From contig NZ_MUFV01000001.1 of NCBI RefSeq assembly GCF_002017875.1, forward strand, positions 1,141,501-1,205,500: a DNA stretch of 64,000 nucleotides. Reading direction: 5' to 3'. This DNA comes from Deinococcus sp. LM3. Its GTDB lineage: Bacteria > Deinococcota > Deinococci > Deinococcales > Deinococcaceae. A program made the position numbers and the translations under genes. How positions within the stretch are numbered: the stretch's first letter is position 1; every line of letters starts with the position of its first letter. The notes under the pieces are model-generated. The model had not been told where the DNA came from. It searched no databases and worked only from the letters and a program-made list of their open reading frames with translations. Shown here in pieces: positions 41,778 through 51,742 of the stretch.

Positions 41778-42640
41778 CAGTACGCGCGGAAGTTCTGCCA
41801 GACGTGCGCGGGTTCGAAGCTGAAGCCGAACACGCCGGGGCCACCGTGCGCGGACAGGACGGTGCCCAGGCCCAGCGTCATGCTTTCCTGCACGCCCAGG
41901 CGGCGGGCCTCGAAGCGCAGGGCGTCCACGCTGTCGGGCGCGCCGTTGTGGAAGAACGCCACGCGGCCCTGTGGGAGGCTGGCGGCGCAGGCGCGCAGCT
42001 GCTCGGTCATGCTGTTCAGGGCGCGGCCAGCGCCGACCGCACGGGCGTAGGGTTCCACGCGGCCCTCGCGCAGGCCCAGGATGGGTTTCAGGTTCAGCAG
42101 GCCGCCCAGCAGGGCCGCAGCGCCGCCGATCCGGCCGCTGCGTTGCAGGTAGTTCAGGGTGTTCAGGCACATGCGGGTGGTGGTCTGCGGGCGCAGGGTG
42201 GTCAGGGCGGCCGCCACCTGCGCGGCGGGCACGCCGTCACGCAACAGGCGCGCGGCCCGCTCGGCCTGCAGGGCCAGTCCGGCGGCGGACTGCCAGGAGT
42301 CGTGGACGGTGACGCGGCCCGGGAAGGCCAGGGCGGCCTCGGTGGCGTGGGCGTGCGTGTCGCTCAGGCGGCTGCTGAGGTGCACGGCGAACACGTGGTC
42401 GTGGCGTTGCAGCAGGTTGTCCAGGGTGTCGCGGTAGGTCTGCACGGTGGGGGGCGCGGTGACGGGCATGGCGGCGCCGGCGTCCACGCGGCGGAACAGT
42501 TCCTCGCTGCCGAGTTCCTGGTGATCGAGCCAGTCGCGCCCGTCGAAACGGACGGTGAGTGGAATGACCCGCAGGCCGATGGCGTCGGCCTGACCGGCTT
42601 CGAGGTCACTGGTGGAATCGGTGAGGACGATGCTGTTCAT
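41777..42640 (-). CDS. DegV-family fatty-acid-binding protein
   Basis: A 287-residue protein of the DegV/FakB type. It opens MNSIVLTDSTSDLEAGQA (the TDS-[ST] fatty-acid/phosphate motif) and has SRLSDTHAHATEAA, and NTLNYLQRSGRIGGAAALLGGLLNLKPIL, typical of the second domain. Such proteins present fatty acid to a kinase (FakA) for incorporation in phospholipid; no fakA is seen here. Confidence 0.88.
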   Translation of the reverse strand: MNSIVLTDSTSDLEAGQADAIGLRVIPLTVRFDGRDWLDHQELGSEELFRRVDAGAAMPVTAPPTVQTYRDTLDNLLQRHDHVFAVHLSSRLSDTHAHATEAALAFPGRVTVHDSWQSAAGLALQAERAARLLRDGVPAAQVAAALTTLRPQTTTRMCLNTLNYLQRSGRIGGAAALLGGLLNLKPILGLREGRVEPYARAVGAGRALNSMTEQLRACAASLPQGRVAFFHNGAPDSVDALRFEARRLGVQESMTLGLGTVLSAHGGPGVFGFSFEPAHVWQNFRAY

Positions 42641-42795
42641 GCCTCATGGTAGAACCCGGCCGGGCCGGAATGTGAAATTTCCCCCATCAGGGGCTCCCAC
42701 CGGGGTGTGAAGTTTCGCACTCATTCGGATTCCGTCTGTTTCGCCGACAATCCGGAACTTCACCCAAAAGTTTCCACTTCACTGCCGATGACGTG

Positions 42796-44175
42796 TCACG
42801 CGGCCTCAAGCAGGGGTTCATCCTGCTCAAGGCCGGTCAGGACGTACTTTTCCGCATTCAGAGCTGCCTGCTGTTGTGCGGCCCTCCACGTCACTCCCGG
42901 TACTTCCCGACGCACCCGTAAGACCGCGTGAAAGGCCTCCACCACGCACCACACCCAGTTCTCCTGCGCCTGGATGGTTCGGCAATGACAACGTCCCAGC
43001 CCCAGGTTCTGCTTGAAGAACCGGTGAATCACCTCAATCCCCCAGCGGGCCTTCCAGGCCCGCAGCAGCGAGCGAACCGTGACGTCACTGCCAAACGTGC
43101 TGAACAGGAAAAAGCGCGTCCACTCACCGTGAACCTTGCGCCACACGATCAGGACATCGAACCCACCGACCTCACGGACGACCGGCAATCGGCGGACACG
43201 CCACCCGAACTCCGCGTACAGGTGACAGCGGTCTGGAGGGAATTGTTTGCTCAGCGCATTGAGGGTGAGGGACTCACCCTCGAACTGCACCGTCATATTG
43301 GCTTTGGCACGGATCAGGACTGGAATCTGATGCTGGCGACTGAAGGTCACGGCCGCGTCCCTCCCGAACTCTCCATCCAGCAGAAGACCCGCCATGGGGA
43401 CGCCGGCCGTGAGGCAATCCTGGACGACGTGGATCATTTCCTGAGTCGCTGTACGGTACGGATAGCGCTCTGTATGCAGGGCCTGTGACACTTTGAAGCG
43501 CTCCAGCAACGGAACTGGATCTTCACCGAACCTGACCAGGGCCGCCGAGGTGAACTGATGACCGAGGCGGGTCTGGGCCTGACCGCTGTAGTGGTAGTTC
43601 ACGCCTTCCATCGTCCGTCCGGCGTGGGGCACCATGACGAAATCAATGGCCAGGAACGCGCCGTCCGGCGCGTTCCTGGCGCGGCGCTGGAGGTCTTCTG
43701 TCGATTCGAACAAGAGTTTCCAGGCGGCACGAGATGCCCTCCAGGACGCTACCGAGCATAGCCCCATGTGGATTTTTATCGGTCAGAACAGCATTCTTCG
43801 TGTCTCGATCCCCTGTACCCCGTACCACACGACATCCGACGCCTCTCGCCTTTTCGTACTTCGACTGGCAGATGCTCGTATCCGGGCTGTTCAGGCCGAG
43901 AAAGGCTCATCACGGCCGAAAATCTCCTCCAGGACGCAACAGGGAAAATGCCGTGCTGACCGACGTTTCTCCTCCTCCGTGCCATCGCAACGTTGTGTGG
44001 CGCGCGATTCCAGCGGGCGTGGAAACTCTTGTTCGAAGGAGTCCCGCGCCATCTCCTTGGAGATGGCGCTTTTGCGCAGGGTGCTGTAGGGAACAAGGCC
44101 ACTGAGGCTGGTGACCCGGTTCAGCTGAGCGGTGATGATGCTTTGCGGTAGGCTGGGTGTGCGAGGCATAGTCAC
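42796..44175 (-). pseudogene. DDE transposase, interrupted by a 321-bp insertion
   Basis: Codons 1-48 (44175-44032) begin MTMPRTPSLPQSIITAQLNR and end ...MARDSFE; codons 49-350 (43704-42796) continue STEDLQRRARNAPDGAFLAIDF. Between them lies the 321-bp element at 43711-44031 plus one copy of its TTCGAA target. Removing both leaves an open frame of 350 codons. DDE residues fit AIDFVMVPHAG, GLLLDGEFGRD and the Glu in RWGIEVIHRFFKQNLGLGR, an IS4-type layout. A truncated protein could start at 43767 (ATG inside the insertion) but lacks the DNA-binding N-terminus. The gene is therefore broken but recently so. Confidence 0.85.
43711..44031. mobile_element. 321-bp non-autonomous element nested in the transposase gene
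   Basis: Both ends read CAAGAGTTTCCA inward, the same as the host IS ends. It is flanked by TTCGAA at 43705-43710 and 44032-44037, a 6-bp duplication. Inside there is a second inverted pair (TCGGTCAGAACAGCATT at ~43786, TCGGTCAGCACGGCATT on the other strand at ~43950). It has no transposase and is best explained as a miniature derivative moved in trans by an intact relative of the IS. Confidence 0.87.
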
Positions 44176-44373
44176 TTCGCATCAAGGCCCATGAGACCGG
44201 GGAATTTCAAGCCCCTGCCTCGTGGGCCTTCGTGCTGGTCGCTGTTCTCTCGCCTGTGGAAACTCTTGTTCACCAGATTGCCGGCTCCACGCCCGGAACC
44301 CGCTTTTCTCCTCCTCGCAGCCCCTTCAATCGGAGTCCGTATCATTCCAGCCGTCCGCTGGCGACCGGCGGGC

Positions 44374-45087
44374 CTACTGCGCGGCCCCGGACACCGTCTC
44401 GCCTTCCGCGAGGGCCTGAAGCTCCGGGCGCAGCGCCGGGAGTTCCACGCGCGCCGTGTGCCACACGAGCGCCACCTCGATCCCGAAGTAGTCGTGCGAC
44501 ACGAGGTTGCGCACGTCGCGCAGCAGCGCCCACGGCAGGTGCGGGTGGGTGTCCTGCACGGACTGCGGAATGAACTTGGTGGTCTCGCCCAGCCGCGCCA
44601 GTCCGTGCAGCACGGCGTCCTGGGTCCGTTCGTCACGTTCGAAGGTCGCCAGGGTGTGGCCGTCCGTGAAGTCCGTGATGCGGTCGATGGCGCGCAGCAG
44701 GTCGAACACCCGCCAGCGCCAGCGTTTCTCACGGTGCGAGCGGGGCAGGCGCTCCGGGACGCTCTGCACGTCCACCGCGTCGGCCAGGATGTCGCCGCGC
44801 AGCGGGGGGCGCAGGGCCGCTTCCGTCACCACGTCCACCCGGCGGCCCAGCGCCCGCTCGAACACGGCGCGCGCCCGCATCAGGTCCAGCAGGCCGCGCG
44901 GCGAGGTGGGCGCGAAGTCGATCAGCAGGTCAATGTCGCTGGCCTCGCCCGCCTCGCCGCGCGCGACCGACCCGAATACCCGCACGCGCGTCACGCCGGT
45001 CGCCTCCCACTGCGGCTGCGCGGCCCGCAGACGCCCGGCGACCGTGTCGAGGCGAACATCGGGAAACAGCGGCTGGGCAGCGTTCAT
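44374..45087 (-). CDS. Single-chain MNT nucleotidyltransferase-HEPN protein (MntA-HepT fusion)
   Basis: A 237-residue protein that joins two proteins normally made by a two-gene toxin-antitoxin system. Residues ~1-105 are the MNT domain: RVFGSVARGEAGEASDIDLLIDF is a perfect GS-X10-DxD motif and the third Asp lies in RRVDVVTEAA. Residues ~125-237 are the HEPN (DUF86/HepT) domain: WRVFDLLRAIDRITDFTDG, DERTQDAVLHGLARLGETTK, and the RNase motif R-X4-H-X-Y in DVRNLVSHDYFGIEVALVW. In the two-gene version MntA blocks HepT by AMPylating the Tyr. ATG at 45085-45087. The fusion stays in one open frame with no stop between domains. Confidence 0.88.
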   Translation of the reverse strand: MNAAQPLFPDVRLDTVAGRLRAAQPQWEATGVTRVRVFGSVARGEAGEASDIDLLIDFAPTSPRGLLDLMRARAVFERALGRRVDVVTEAALRPPLRGDILADAVDVQSVPERLPRSHREKRWRWRVFDLLRAIDRITDFTDGHTLATFERDERTQDAVLHGLARLGETTKFIPQSVQDTHPHLPWALLRDVRNLVSHDYFGIEVALVWHTARVELPALRPELQALAEGETVSGAAQ

Positions 45088-45136
45088 GGCGCCCAGGATA
45101 CGGCGTGCCCGCGCGCGGGGACCGTATCCTGAACGG

Positions 45137-45535
45137 GTGATTATCGCCGTGGGCCACGACCTGATCGAGATCGACCGTATCCGGCGCATGCTGGAGCGCG
45201 AGGGCCGGCGGGCCGAGAAGCTGTTCACGCCCACGGAACTCGCGTACTGCGCGCGCCTGAGCGACCCGGCGCCCAGCCTCGCGGCGCGCTTCGCGGCCAA
45301 GGAGGCCTTCCAGAAGGTCTGGCCGCGCCCGCACGGCTGGCGGGACGTGTGGGTGGAGCGCACGGCCACGCCCGGCGGCCCCTTTCCGTTCGCGCGGCCG
45401 CACCTGGAATTCGCGCCGCACATCGCGCAGCACATGCGCGAGCAGGGCTGGGTGGCGCACCTGACGCTCACGCACACCCGCGAGCACGCGTCGGCGGTGG
45501 TGGTTCTCGAGGAGCGGCCCACGCCGGGAACTTGA
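45137..45535 (+). CDS. acpS: Holo-[acyl-carrier-protein] synthase
   Basis: A 132-residue phosphopantetheinyl transferase that activates acyl carrier protein. Motifs: IIAVGHDLIEIDRIRRML (Mg-binding Asp) and ARFAAKEAFQKVW (Glu/Lys). I use the GTG at 45137, which gives the normal N-terminus; no ATG is available. Divergent from the MNT-HEPN gene with 49 bp between starts. Confidence 0.95.
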   Translation: MIIAVGHDLIEIDRIRRMLEREGRRAEKLFTPTELAYCARLSDPAPSLAARFAAKEAFQKVWPRPHGWRDVWVERTATPGGPFPFARPHLEFAPHIAQHMREQGWVAHLTLTHTREHASAVVVLEERPTPGT

Positions 45536-45620
45536 GCGTTCCTGAAGAGTCCGGCGCTGTCCCGGCGCAAACGTCGCCGCGCTGACAGCGGACCCGGCCG
45601 GCGCGGGGCTACGCTGGAGC

Positions 45621-46154
45621 ATGAACCCGGCACACCGGCGCGCGTTTCCCGTTCTGACCCTGCTGCTGGGCGCCGCCCTGCATGGCGGGCCGGGAACGGG
45701 GGCGGCCGCGAAGGTGCCGCCCCCCGCCTCCACCCCAGCCTCCACCGCTGCCACCCCCGTGCGGGCCAGCGCCGCCGAGCAGGTCGCCATGACGCGTGGG
45801 CGGACGCTGGTGCAGGACTTCTACGCCGTACGCCTGGACGGACTGTGGCGGGCGTTCTCGCCGGACGTGCGCGCCCAGTGGGGCACTCTGACCGATTTCC
45901 AGGCGTTCCGGCGCGGCGGACTGGCGCAGTACGGCCCGGAACGGCAGGTCGTGCAGGAACGCACCTTCACGCGCGGCCGCGAGGTGTACTACGTGCGCAG
46001 CGCCGCCTTCGAGAAGGCGCCAGAGCTGGTGTGGGCACTTGTCATGGGCTTCACCGGCGCGCAGGTCACGACCTTCGGCATCGCGCTGGAGGAGGACCGC
46101 CGCGACGCGCCCGTCGCCCGCCAGCCGGACGGCCAGCGCCGCGCGTCGCCCTGA
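45621..46154 (+). CDS. Hypothetical secreted protein
   Basis: A 177-residue protein with a signal-like N-terminus (RRAFPVLTLLLGAALHG) and a Pro/Thr/Ala-rich spacer to about residue 50. The rest (VQDFYAVRLDGLWRAFSPDVRAQWGTLTDFQAFR... QERTFTRGREVYYVRSAAF) resembles the NTF2-like DUF3887-type fold, but no family is certain. Ends three bases from the convergent lipoprotein gene. Confidence 0.65.
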   Translation: MNPAHRRAFPVLTLLLGAALHGGPGTGAAAKVPPPASTPASTAATPVRASAAEQVAMTRGRTLVQDFYAVRLDGLWRAFSPDVRAQWGTLTDFQAFRRGGLAQYGPERQVVQERTFTRGREVYYVRSAAFEKAPELVWALVMGFTGAQVTTFGIALEEDRRDAPVARQPDGQRRASP

Positions 46155-46157
46155 GGG

Positions 46158-46568
46158 TCAGGAGCCGCCCTGGCTGCTCTGGCGGGCCAGTTCGCGCCCG
46201 GCAGGGTCCGTGACGCTGAAGGTGTACGCCCCGGCGCTGCGGGTGATCCAGTTCACGCGGTGATCCACGCAGGCGTCCGGCAGGTCCAGTTGCGAGGCGG
46301 TGGGGTAGGCGCGGTCGAGGCTGTTCTGCCGGAAGGTCTCGAGTTCACGCGTCAGGTTGTTCGCGCAGTTCTGCGCGGCGGCGTTGGTCGTCACGCGGGC
46401 CGCGTCGGCCGGGACGCCGGCAGGCCGGGCCGCCTGCGCGGCGCTCAGCTGCCGCTCCAGCGCCTCGACGCGGCGGGTCAGCTCGGCGTTCTGCGCGCGG
46501 GCCTCACGGTCCTGGCAGCCGCCGAGCAGCGGAACCAGCAGAAGAAGGACGCAGGCACGGCGAATCAC
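46158..46568 (-). CDS. Small lipoprotein with coiled coil
   Basis: A 136-residue protein with a signal and lipobox (LLLVPLLGGCQ), followed by a heptad-like helix (NAELTRRVEALERQLSAAQAA). Three later cysteines (QNCANNL, DACVDH) may form disulphides. Function unknown. Convergent and almost touching the preceding gene. Confidence 0.7.
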   Translation of the reverse strand: MIRRACVLLLLVPLLGGCQDREARAQNAELTRRVEALERQLSAAQAARPAGVPADAARVTTNAAAQNCANNLTRELETFRQNSLDRAYPTASQLDLPDACVDHRVNWITRSAGAYTFSVTDPAGRELARQSSQGGS

Positions 46569-46697
46569 GCGGGGCAGGTTACCGCACCGCGCGCCGCGAT
46601 ACCCAGGCCGCGCCGCTCATGAAGAGCTTCATGAAGGTGCGCGCCCCGTGCGGACGGCCGTCCCCTTCGCCTCTGCTTCCGGTGGAAGCACTTCGGA

Positions 46698-47930
46698 TCA
46701 GCGGTTCAGGACGCTGACGATCTCCACGTGACTGGTCTGCGGGTAGAAGTCGTGCGGGATGACTTCCGCGAGTTTCCAGCCGCGCCGCACGAGGTCGCCC
46801 ACGTCGCGCGCCCAGGTGGCCGGGTCGCAGGACACGTACACGAGGCGGTCGGCGGTGCTGGAGTTGATGTGCTCGCGCGCTCCCTCCTCCAGCCCGGCGC
46901 GGGGCGGGTCCACCACGATCACGTCGGTGCCCAGTTCGCTGAAGCGGGCGGCGTCGCCGCTGCGGAAGGTGACGTTGCTCTCGCCGCTGACGGCCACGTC
47001 CTGGCGGCCACGGGCGAGCGCCTCGGGCGCGGCGTCCAGCACGGTCACGCGGCGGAAGTTCGGGGCGAGGTGACGGCCGATCGCGCCGGCCCCGCCGTAC
47101 AGGTCCACGGCGTGCTCGCCCTTGCCGGCCAGTTCGGCGGCCCGTTCGTAGGCCAGTCCGGCGGCCTGCGGGTTCACCTGCGCGAAGCCCGTGGCGGACA
47201 CGCTGACCTGCACCCGCCCGAACTGCTCGCGGATCTCGCTTTCCCCGGCGATCAGGCGCACGCCGGCGCTGAAGCGTTTCCCGGCAGGTTGCGCCAGGGA
47301 CACGCCGACCACGCCGGCTTCCATCAGGTGGTCGCTGGCGCGCAGGTACTGGCGGGTTTCGCCCGCGCCGATCACGGCCGCGACGACCTCGCCGGTCAGG
47401 CGGCTGGCGCGGAACGCGACCTCGGTGGCGGGGTCCAGCAGCGTGGGGTCGATGCGGTCCATGACCGCCTGAATCTGCGGCATGACCAGCGGGTCCTTCT
47501 GCACGACCAGCGGTTCGCTGCCGCGCCGCTCACGGTACGCAAGGCCCCCGGGCGTCACGAGGTACTGCGCGGTGTTGCGGTACCCCCAGGCCTCGGGGCT
47601 GGGGACGGTGGCGGCCACGCCGTGCTGCACCTTCGCGATGCGGCTCAGGGCCTCCTGCACGAAGGCGCGCTTGAAGTCCAGTTGCGCCTCGTAGGTGGCG
47701 TGCGCCAGGTCGGCGGTGGGCAGTTCCGGGCCGTCCACGCGGGCGGGGCTGCGGCGTAGCACCTCGACCGTCTGGCCCTGGCGCACGCCCTTCCCGGCGC
47801 GCACGCGGGCCGTGACCTGCTCGCCGGGCAGCGCCCCGCGGACCAGCACCACGCCGGACTCATCCCGGGCGAGCCCCAGCCCCCCCGCAACAAGTTTCTC
47901 GATTTCCAGCGTAAGTAAAGCGTCCGACAT
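46698..47930 (-). CDS. 23S rRNA (uracil-5)-methyltransferase, RumA/TrmA family
   Basis: A 410-residue enzyme with an N-terminal TRAM domain (LTLEIEKLVAGGLGLARDESGVVLVRGALPGE, in parts) and a C-terminal SAM-dependent methyltransferase domain: VDLYGGAGAIGRHLAP (SAM site), VIVVDPPRAGLEEG, the nucleophile Cys in LVYVSCDPATWARDVG and the general base region FYPQTSHVEIVSVL. The N-terminal 4Fe-4S cysteines of E. coli RlmD are not seen, so the exact target (U747, U1939 or tRNA U54) is open. Confidence 0.88.
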   Translation of the reverse strand: MSDALLTLEIEKLVAGGLGLARDESGVVLVRGALPGEQVTARVRAGKGVRQGQTVEVLRRSPARVDGPELPTADLAHATYEAQLDFKRAFVQEALSRIAKVQHGVAATVPSPEAWGYRNTAQYLVTPGGLAYRERRGSEPLVVQKDPLVMPQIQAVMDRIDPTLLDPATEVAFRASRLTGEVVAAVIGAGETRQYLRASDHLMEAGVVGVSLAQPAGKRFSAGVRLIAGESEIREQFGRVQVSVSATGFAQVNPQAAGLAYERAAELAGKGEHAVDLYGGAGAIGRHLAPNFRRVTVLDAAPEALARGRQDVAVSGESNVTFRSGDAARFSELGTDVIVVDPPRAGLEEGAREHINSSTADRLVYVSCDPATWARDVGDLVRRGWKLAEVIPHDFYPQTSHVEIVSVLNR

Positions 47931-48080
47931 AACGTACAGGGTAGCGCGTCCGGCGCCCGCGCCGCTGCCCTCAGCTCACGTTGCGCCCCGGCCGTGCCCG
48001 GTGGACCCCGGCCAGGACGGACGCGGCGGCCCCCAGGGAATCCCCCCGGAGGCCGCCGCGCCATTCAAAGTCGGTGTTCA

Positions 48081-48124
48081 CACGGGTTGAACGGTTTGTG
48101 CAGACCATTCAACCCGAGTCCAGA

Positions 48125-48125
<1 letters not shown>
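48081..48125 (-). repeat. Dispersed element, fragment (copy 5)
   Basis: About 45 bases that match the hairpin end of the ~135-bp element at roughly 35 positions (CACGGGTTGAACGGTTTG...GAGTCCAGAT versus CTCGGATTGAACGGTCTT...GAGTCCGTAT). It directly abuts the speA stop codon (48125-48127), and its stem GGTTGAA...TTCAACC can act as the speA terminator. Confidence 0.7.
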
Positions 48126-50032
<1,907 letters not shown>

Positions 50033-50318
50033 GAAGGGCGTCCTCCTCCGTGGGGATAGGCTCGCCGTGCGCGGGGTTCGGAGTGTTGTGCTGCCCGGAG
50101 CCCGCCGGAGCGGACACTGGTGGAGCAGCCCTCACGGACGCCGTGCGAAACCGGGCGCATGATACGGCAAACGTGGCGGCGCGGATGTCATCTGCCCCCT
50201 GATTGCCTCCCCGACCCGGCAGGCGACCCCCGACGCCCCGCGAAAGCCCGGACGCCGGACAGGACGGCCGGGCAAAAGGAAGAAGGGAGCGGAGGCTTTC
50301 ACCTCGCTCCCTTCTGGC
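50033..50318. other. speA upstream region and tRNA 3' region
   Basis: About 285 bases between the speA start and tRNA-Asp, both on the minus strand. It holds the tRNA terminator (50274-50315) and, presumably, the speA promoter, for which no convincing -35/-10 pair was found. Nothing else is recognised. Confidence 0.4.
50274..50315 (-). terminator. Terminator after tRNA-Asp
   Basis: On the minus strand GAAGGGAGCGAGG pairs with CCTCCGCTCCCTTC (one bulged base) round a short loop, followed by TTCCTTTT. It starts four bases after the tRNA CCA end. Confidence 0.75.
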
Positions 50319-50394
<76 letters not shown>

Positions 50395-50429
50395 AGCGGA
50401 ACAGAGATTACGGGCCGCAGCCGCAAAAG

Positions 50430-51527
50430 TCAAGGGGGGGCGGGCGGGCGGCCCGGCGGCGGGGCCAGCACCACCCGGTCGCGGCCACTGGTCTTGGCGC
50501 GGCGCAGGGCGCTGTCGGCCCGCTCGAAGGCCGCCTGGAGGGGTTCACCGGCCGCGCTGAGGCTCAGGCCGGCGCTGAGGGTCACGCGCTGCCCGCCGGT
50601 GAAGGCGCGGCGCGCGACCTCCGCGCGGATGTCCTCGATCAGTGCGGCGGCCTGCACGGTCAGGTCCGTGTGGTCCGAGCCGGGCAGGCCCGGCAGCAGC
50701 ACCGCGAATTCCTCGCCGCCCCAGCGGTACACCTGACCGCGCCCGGCCAGCACGTCCAGGATCACGTCGGCCACGCCGCGCAGCACGCGGTCCCCGGCGG
50801 TGTGGCCGTGCGTGTCGTTCACGCGCTTGAAATGGTCGATGTCCAGCACGGCCAGCGCCCAGCGGTCCGGGCCGGACGCGCGGCTGTCCTCGTCGAAGGC
50901 GCGGCGGTTCAGCAGGCCCGTCAGCGGGTCGCGTCGCCGCTGCCGCTCGCCGTCGGCGTACCGGCGGTTGATGTCCGTGAACGCCGCGCCGTACAGCACG
51001 ACCGTCAGGCATACGACCAGCATCAGCAGCGGCGTGTTGCCGGTCAGGGTGGGTTGCAGCCCGGACTGCTGCCAGCGCCACAGCAGCAGCGTGGCGCTGG
51101 CGGTCAGGCCCAGCCCGGTCAGGCGGCCCATGCGGGCGTCGTCCATGAACAGCAGCGTCCAGGCGAGCACGGTGCCCGGCCCGAGCAGCAGCACGATGGA
51201 CAGCAGCAGCGCGTCGCCGCGCAGGCCGCCCGGCCCGGACAGCCCCGCCACGACCGTCACGAAGGCGATGGTCATGAGCGGAAACAGTCGCCGCAACGGG
51301 TCGTGCAGCCGGATGGGGAGCAGGAAATGCAGGGCGGCCGTCAGCAGCGAGAGAACCACGAGACCCCCGATCACCCGCTGCGAGGCCGGGGTCGCGCCGA
51401 CCGCCCCGACCAGCAGGGACGCCGCGACCATCGGCAGCGCCACCCGGAAGTACAGCCGCCCGATCCGCTCGGGCAGACTGTGCCGGGCGTCGGCCTGCGG
51501 GTCCGGGAGCCGGCCGCCGGACGTCAT
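50430..51527 (-). CDS. Membrane diguanylate cyclase (GGDEF)
   Basis: A 365-residue protein with about six hydrophobic helices in residues ~25-190 and a C-terminal GGDEF domain (~200-360): LTGLLNRRAFDED, VLDIDHFKRVNDTHGHTAGDRVL and the intact signature YRWGGEEFAVLLPG. It should make c-di-GMP in response to an unknown membrane signal. No RxxD inhibitory site is seen five residues before GGEEF. Confidence 0.88.
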   Translation of the reverse strand: MTSGGRLPDPQADARHSLPERIGRLYFRVALPMVAASLLVGAVGATPASQRVIGGLVVLSLLTAALHFLLPIRLHDPLRRLFPLMTIAFVTVVAGLSGPGGLRGDALLLSIVLLLGPGTVLAWTLLFMDDARMGRLTGLGLTASATLLLWRWQQSGLQPTLTGNTPLLMLVVCLTVVLYGAAFTDINRRYADGERQRRRDPLTGLLNRRAFDEDSRASGPDRWALAVLDIDHFKRVNDTHGHTAGDRVLRGVADVILDVLAGRGQVYRWGGEEFAVLLPGLPGSDHTDLTVQAAALIEDIRAEVARRAFTGGQRVTLSAGLSLSAAGEPLQAAFERADSALRRAKTSGRDRVVLAPPPGRPPAPP

Positions 51528-51742
51528 GGCCGACCCCGGCGCGCGTCAGGGCCGCGTCCGGCGGCGCGTGGGCGCGGACAGGGCGGCGCGGGGGTGGACG
51601 TGGCGATCATGGGCATGTGGCAGACTCCTTACGGATCACAGGATAGGAACAGACGCCTCCCACGACTCTGACAGGCGGCGGCGCCCAGCGCCCGTGAAGG
51701 CGTGCGCGTGCAGGGCGGCGCGGCCGGGGTACGCTGGGCGGC

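Larger units (their letters stand above)
42765..44268 (-). mobile_element. Insertion sequence, IS4/IS701-like, 1504 bp including a nested element
   Basis: Inverted ends CAAAAGTTTCCAC (left) and CAAGAGTTTCCAC (right, read inward), 12 of 13 matching, with a 6-bp target duplication TTCACC (42759-42764 and 44269-44274). Without the nested insertion the element is 1177 bp and carries one transposase gene on the minus strand. The exact IS family is not settled by sequence reading. Confidence 0.88.
42723..44342 (-). repeat. Dispersed element copy 4, split by an insertion sequence
   Basis: The left part (42723-42764) and the right part (44275-44342) together form a nearly complete copy of the ~135-bp element in the orientation of copy 1. 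The IS at 42765-44268 lies between them, flanked by TTCACC on both sides; removal of the IS and one TTCACC rejoins CCGGAAC-TTCACC-AGATTGCCGG, which matches CCGGAACTTCACCGGATTGCCGG of copy 1. Confidence 0.88.

Noticed and set aside
43776..44102. Small minus-strand frames inside the nested 321-bp element
   Set aside because: They read across the insertion boundary and mix the transposase N-terminus with element DNA; not genes.
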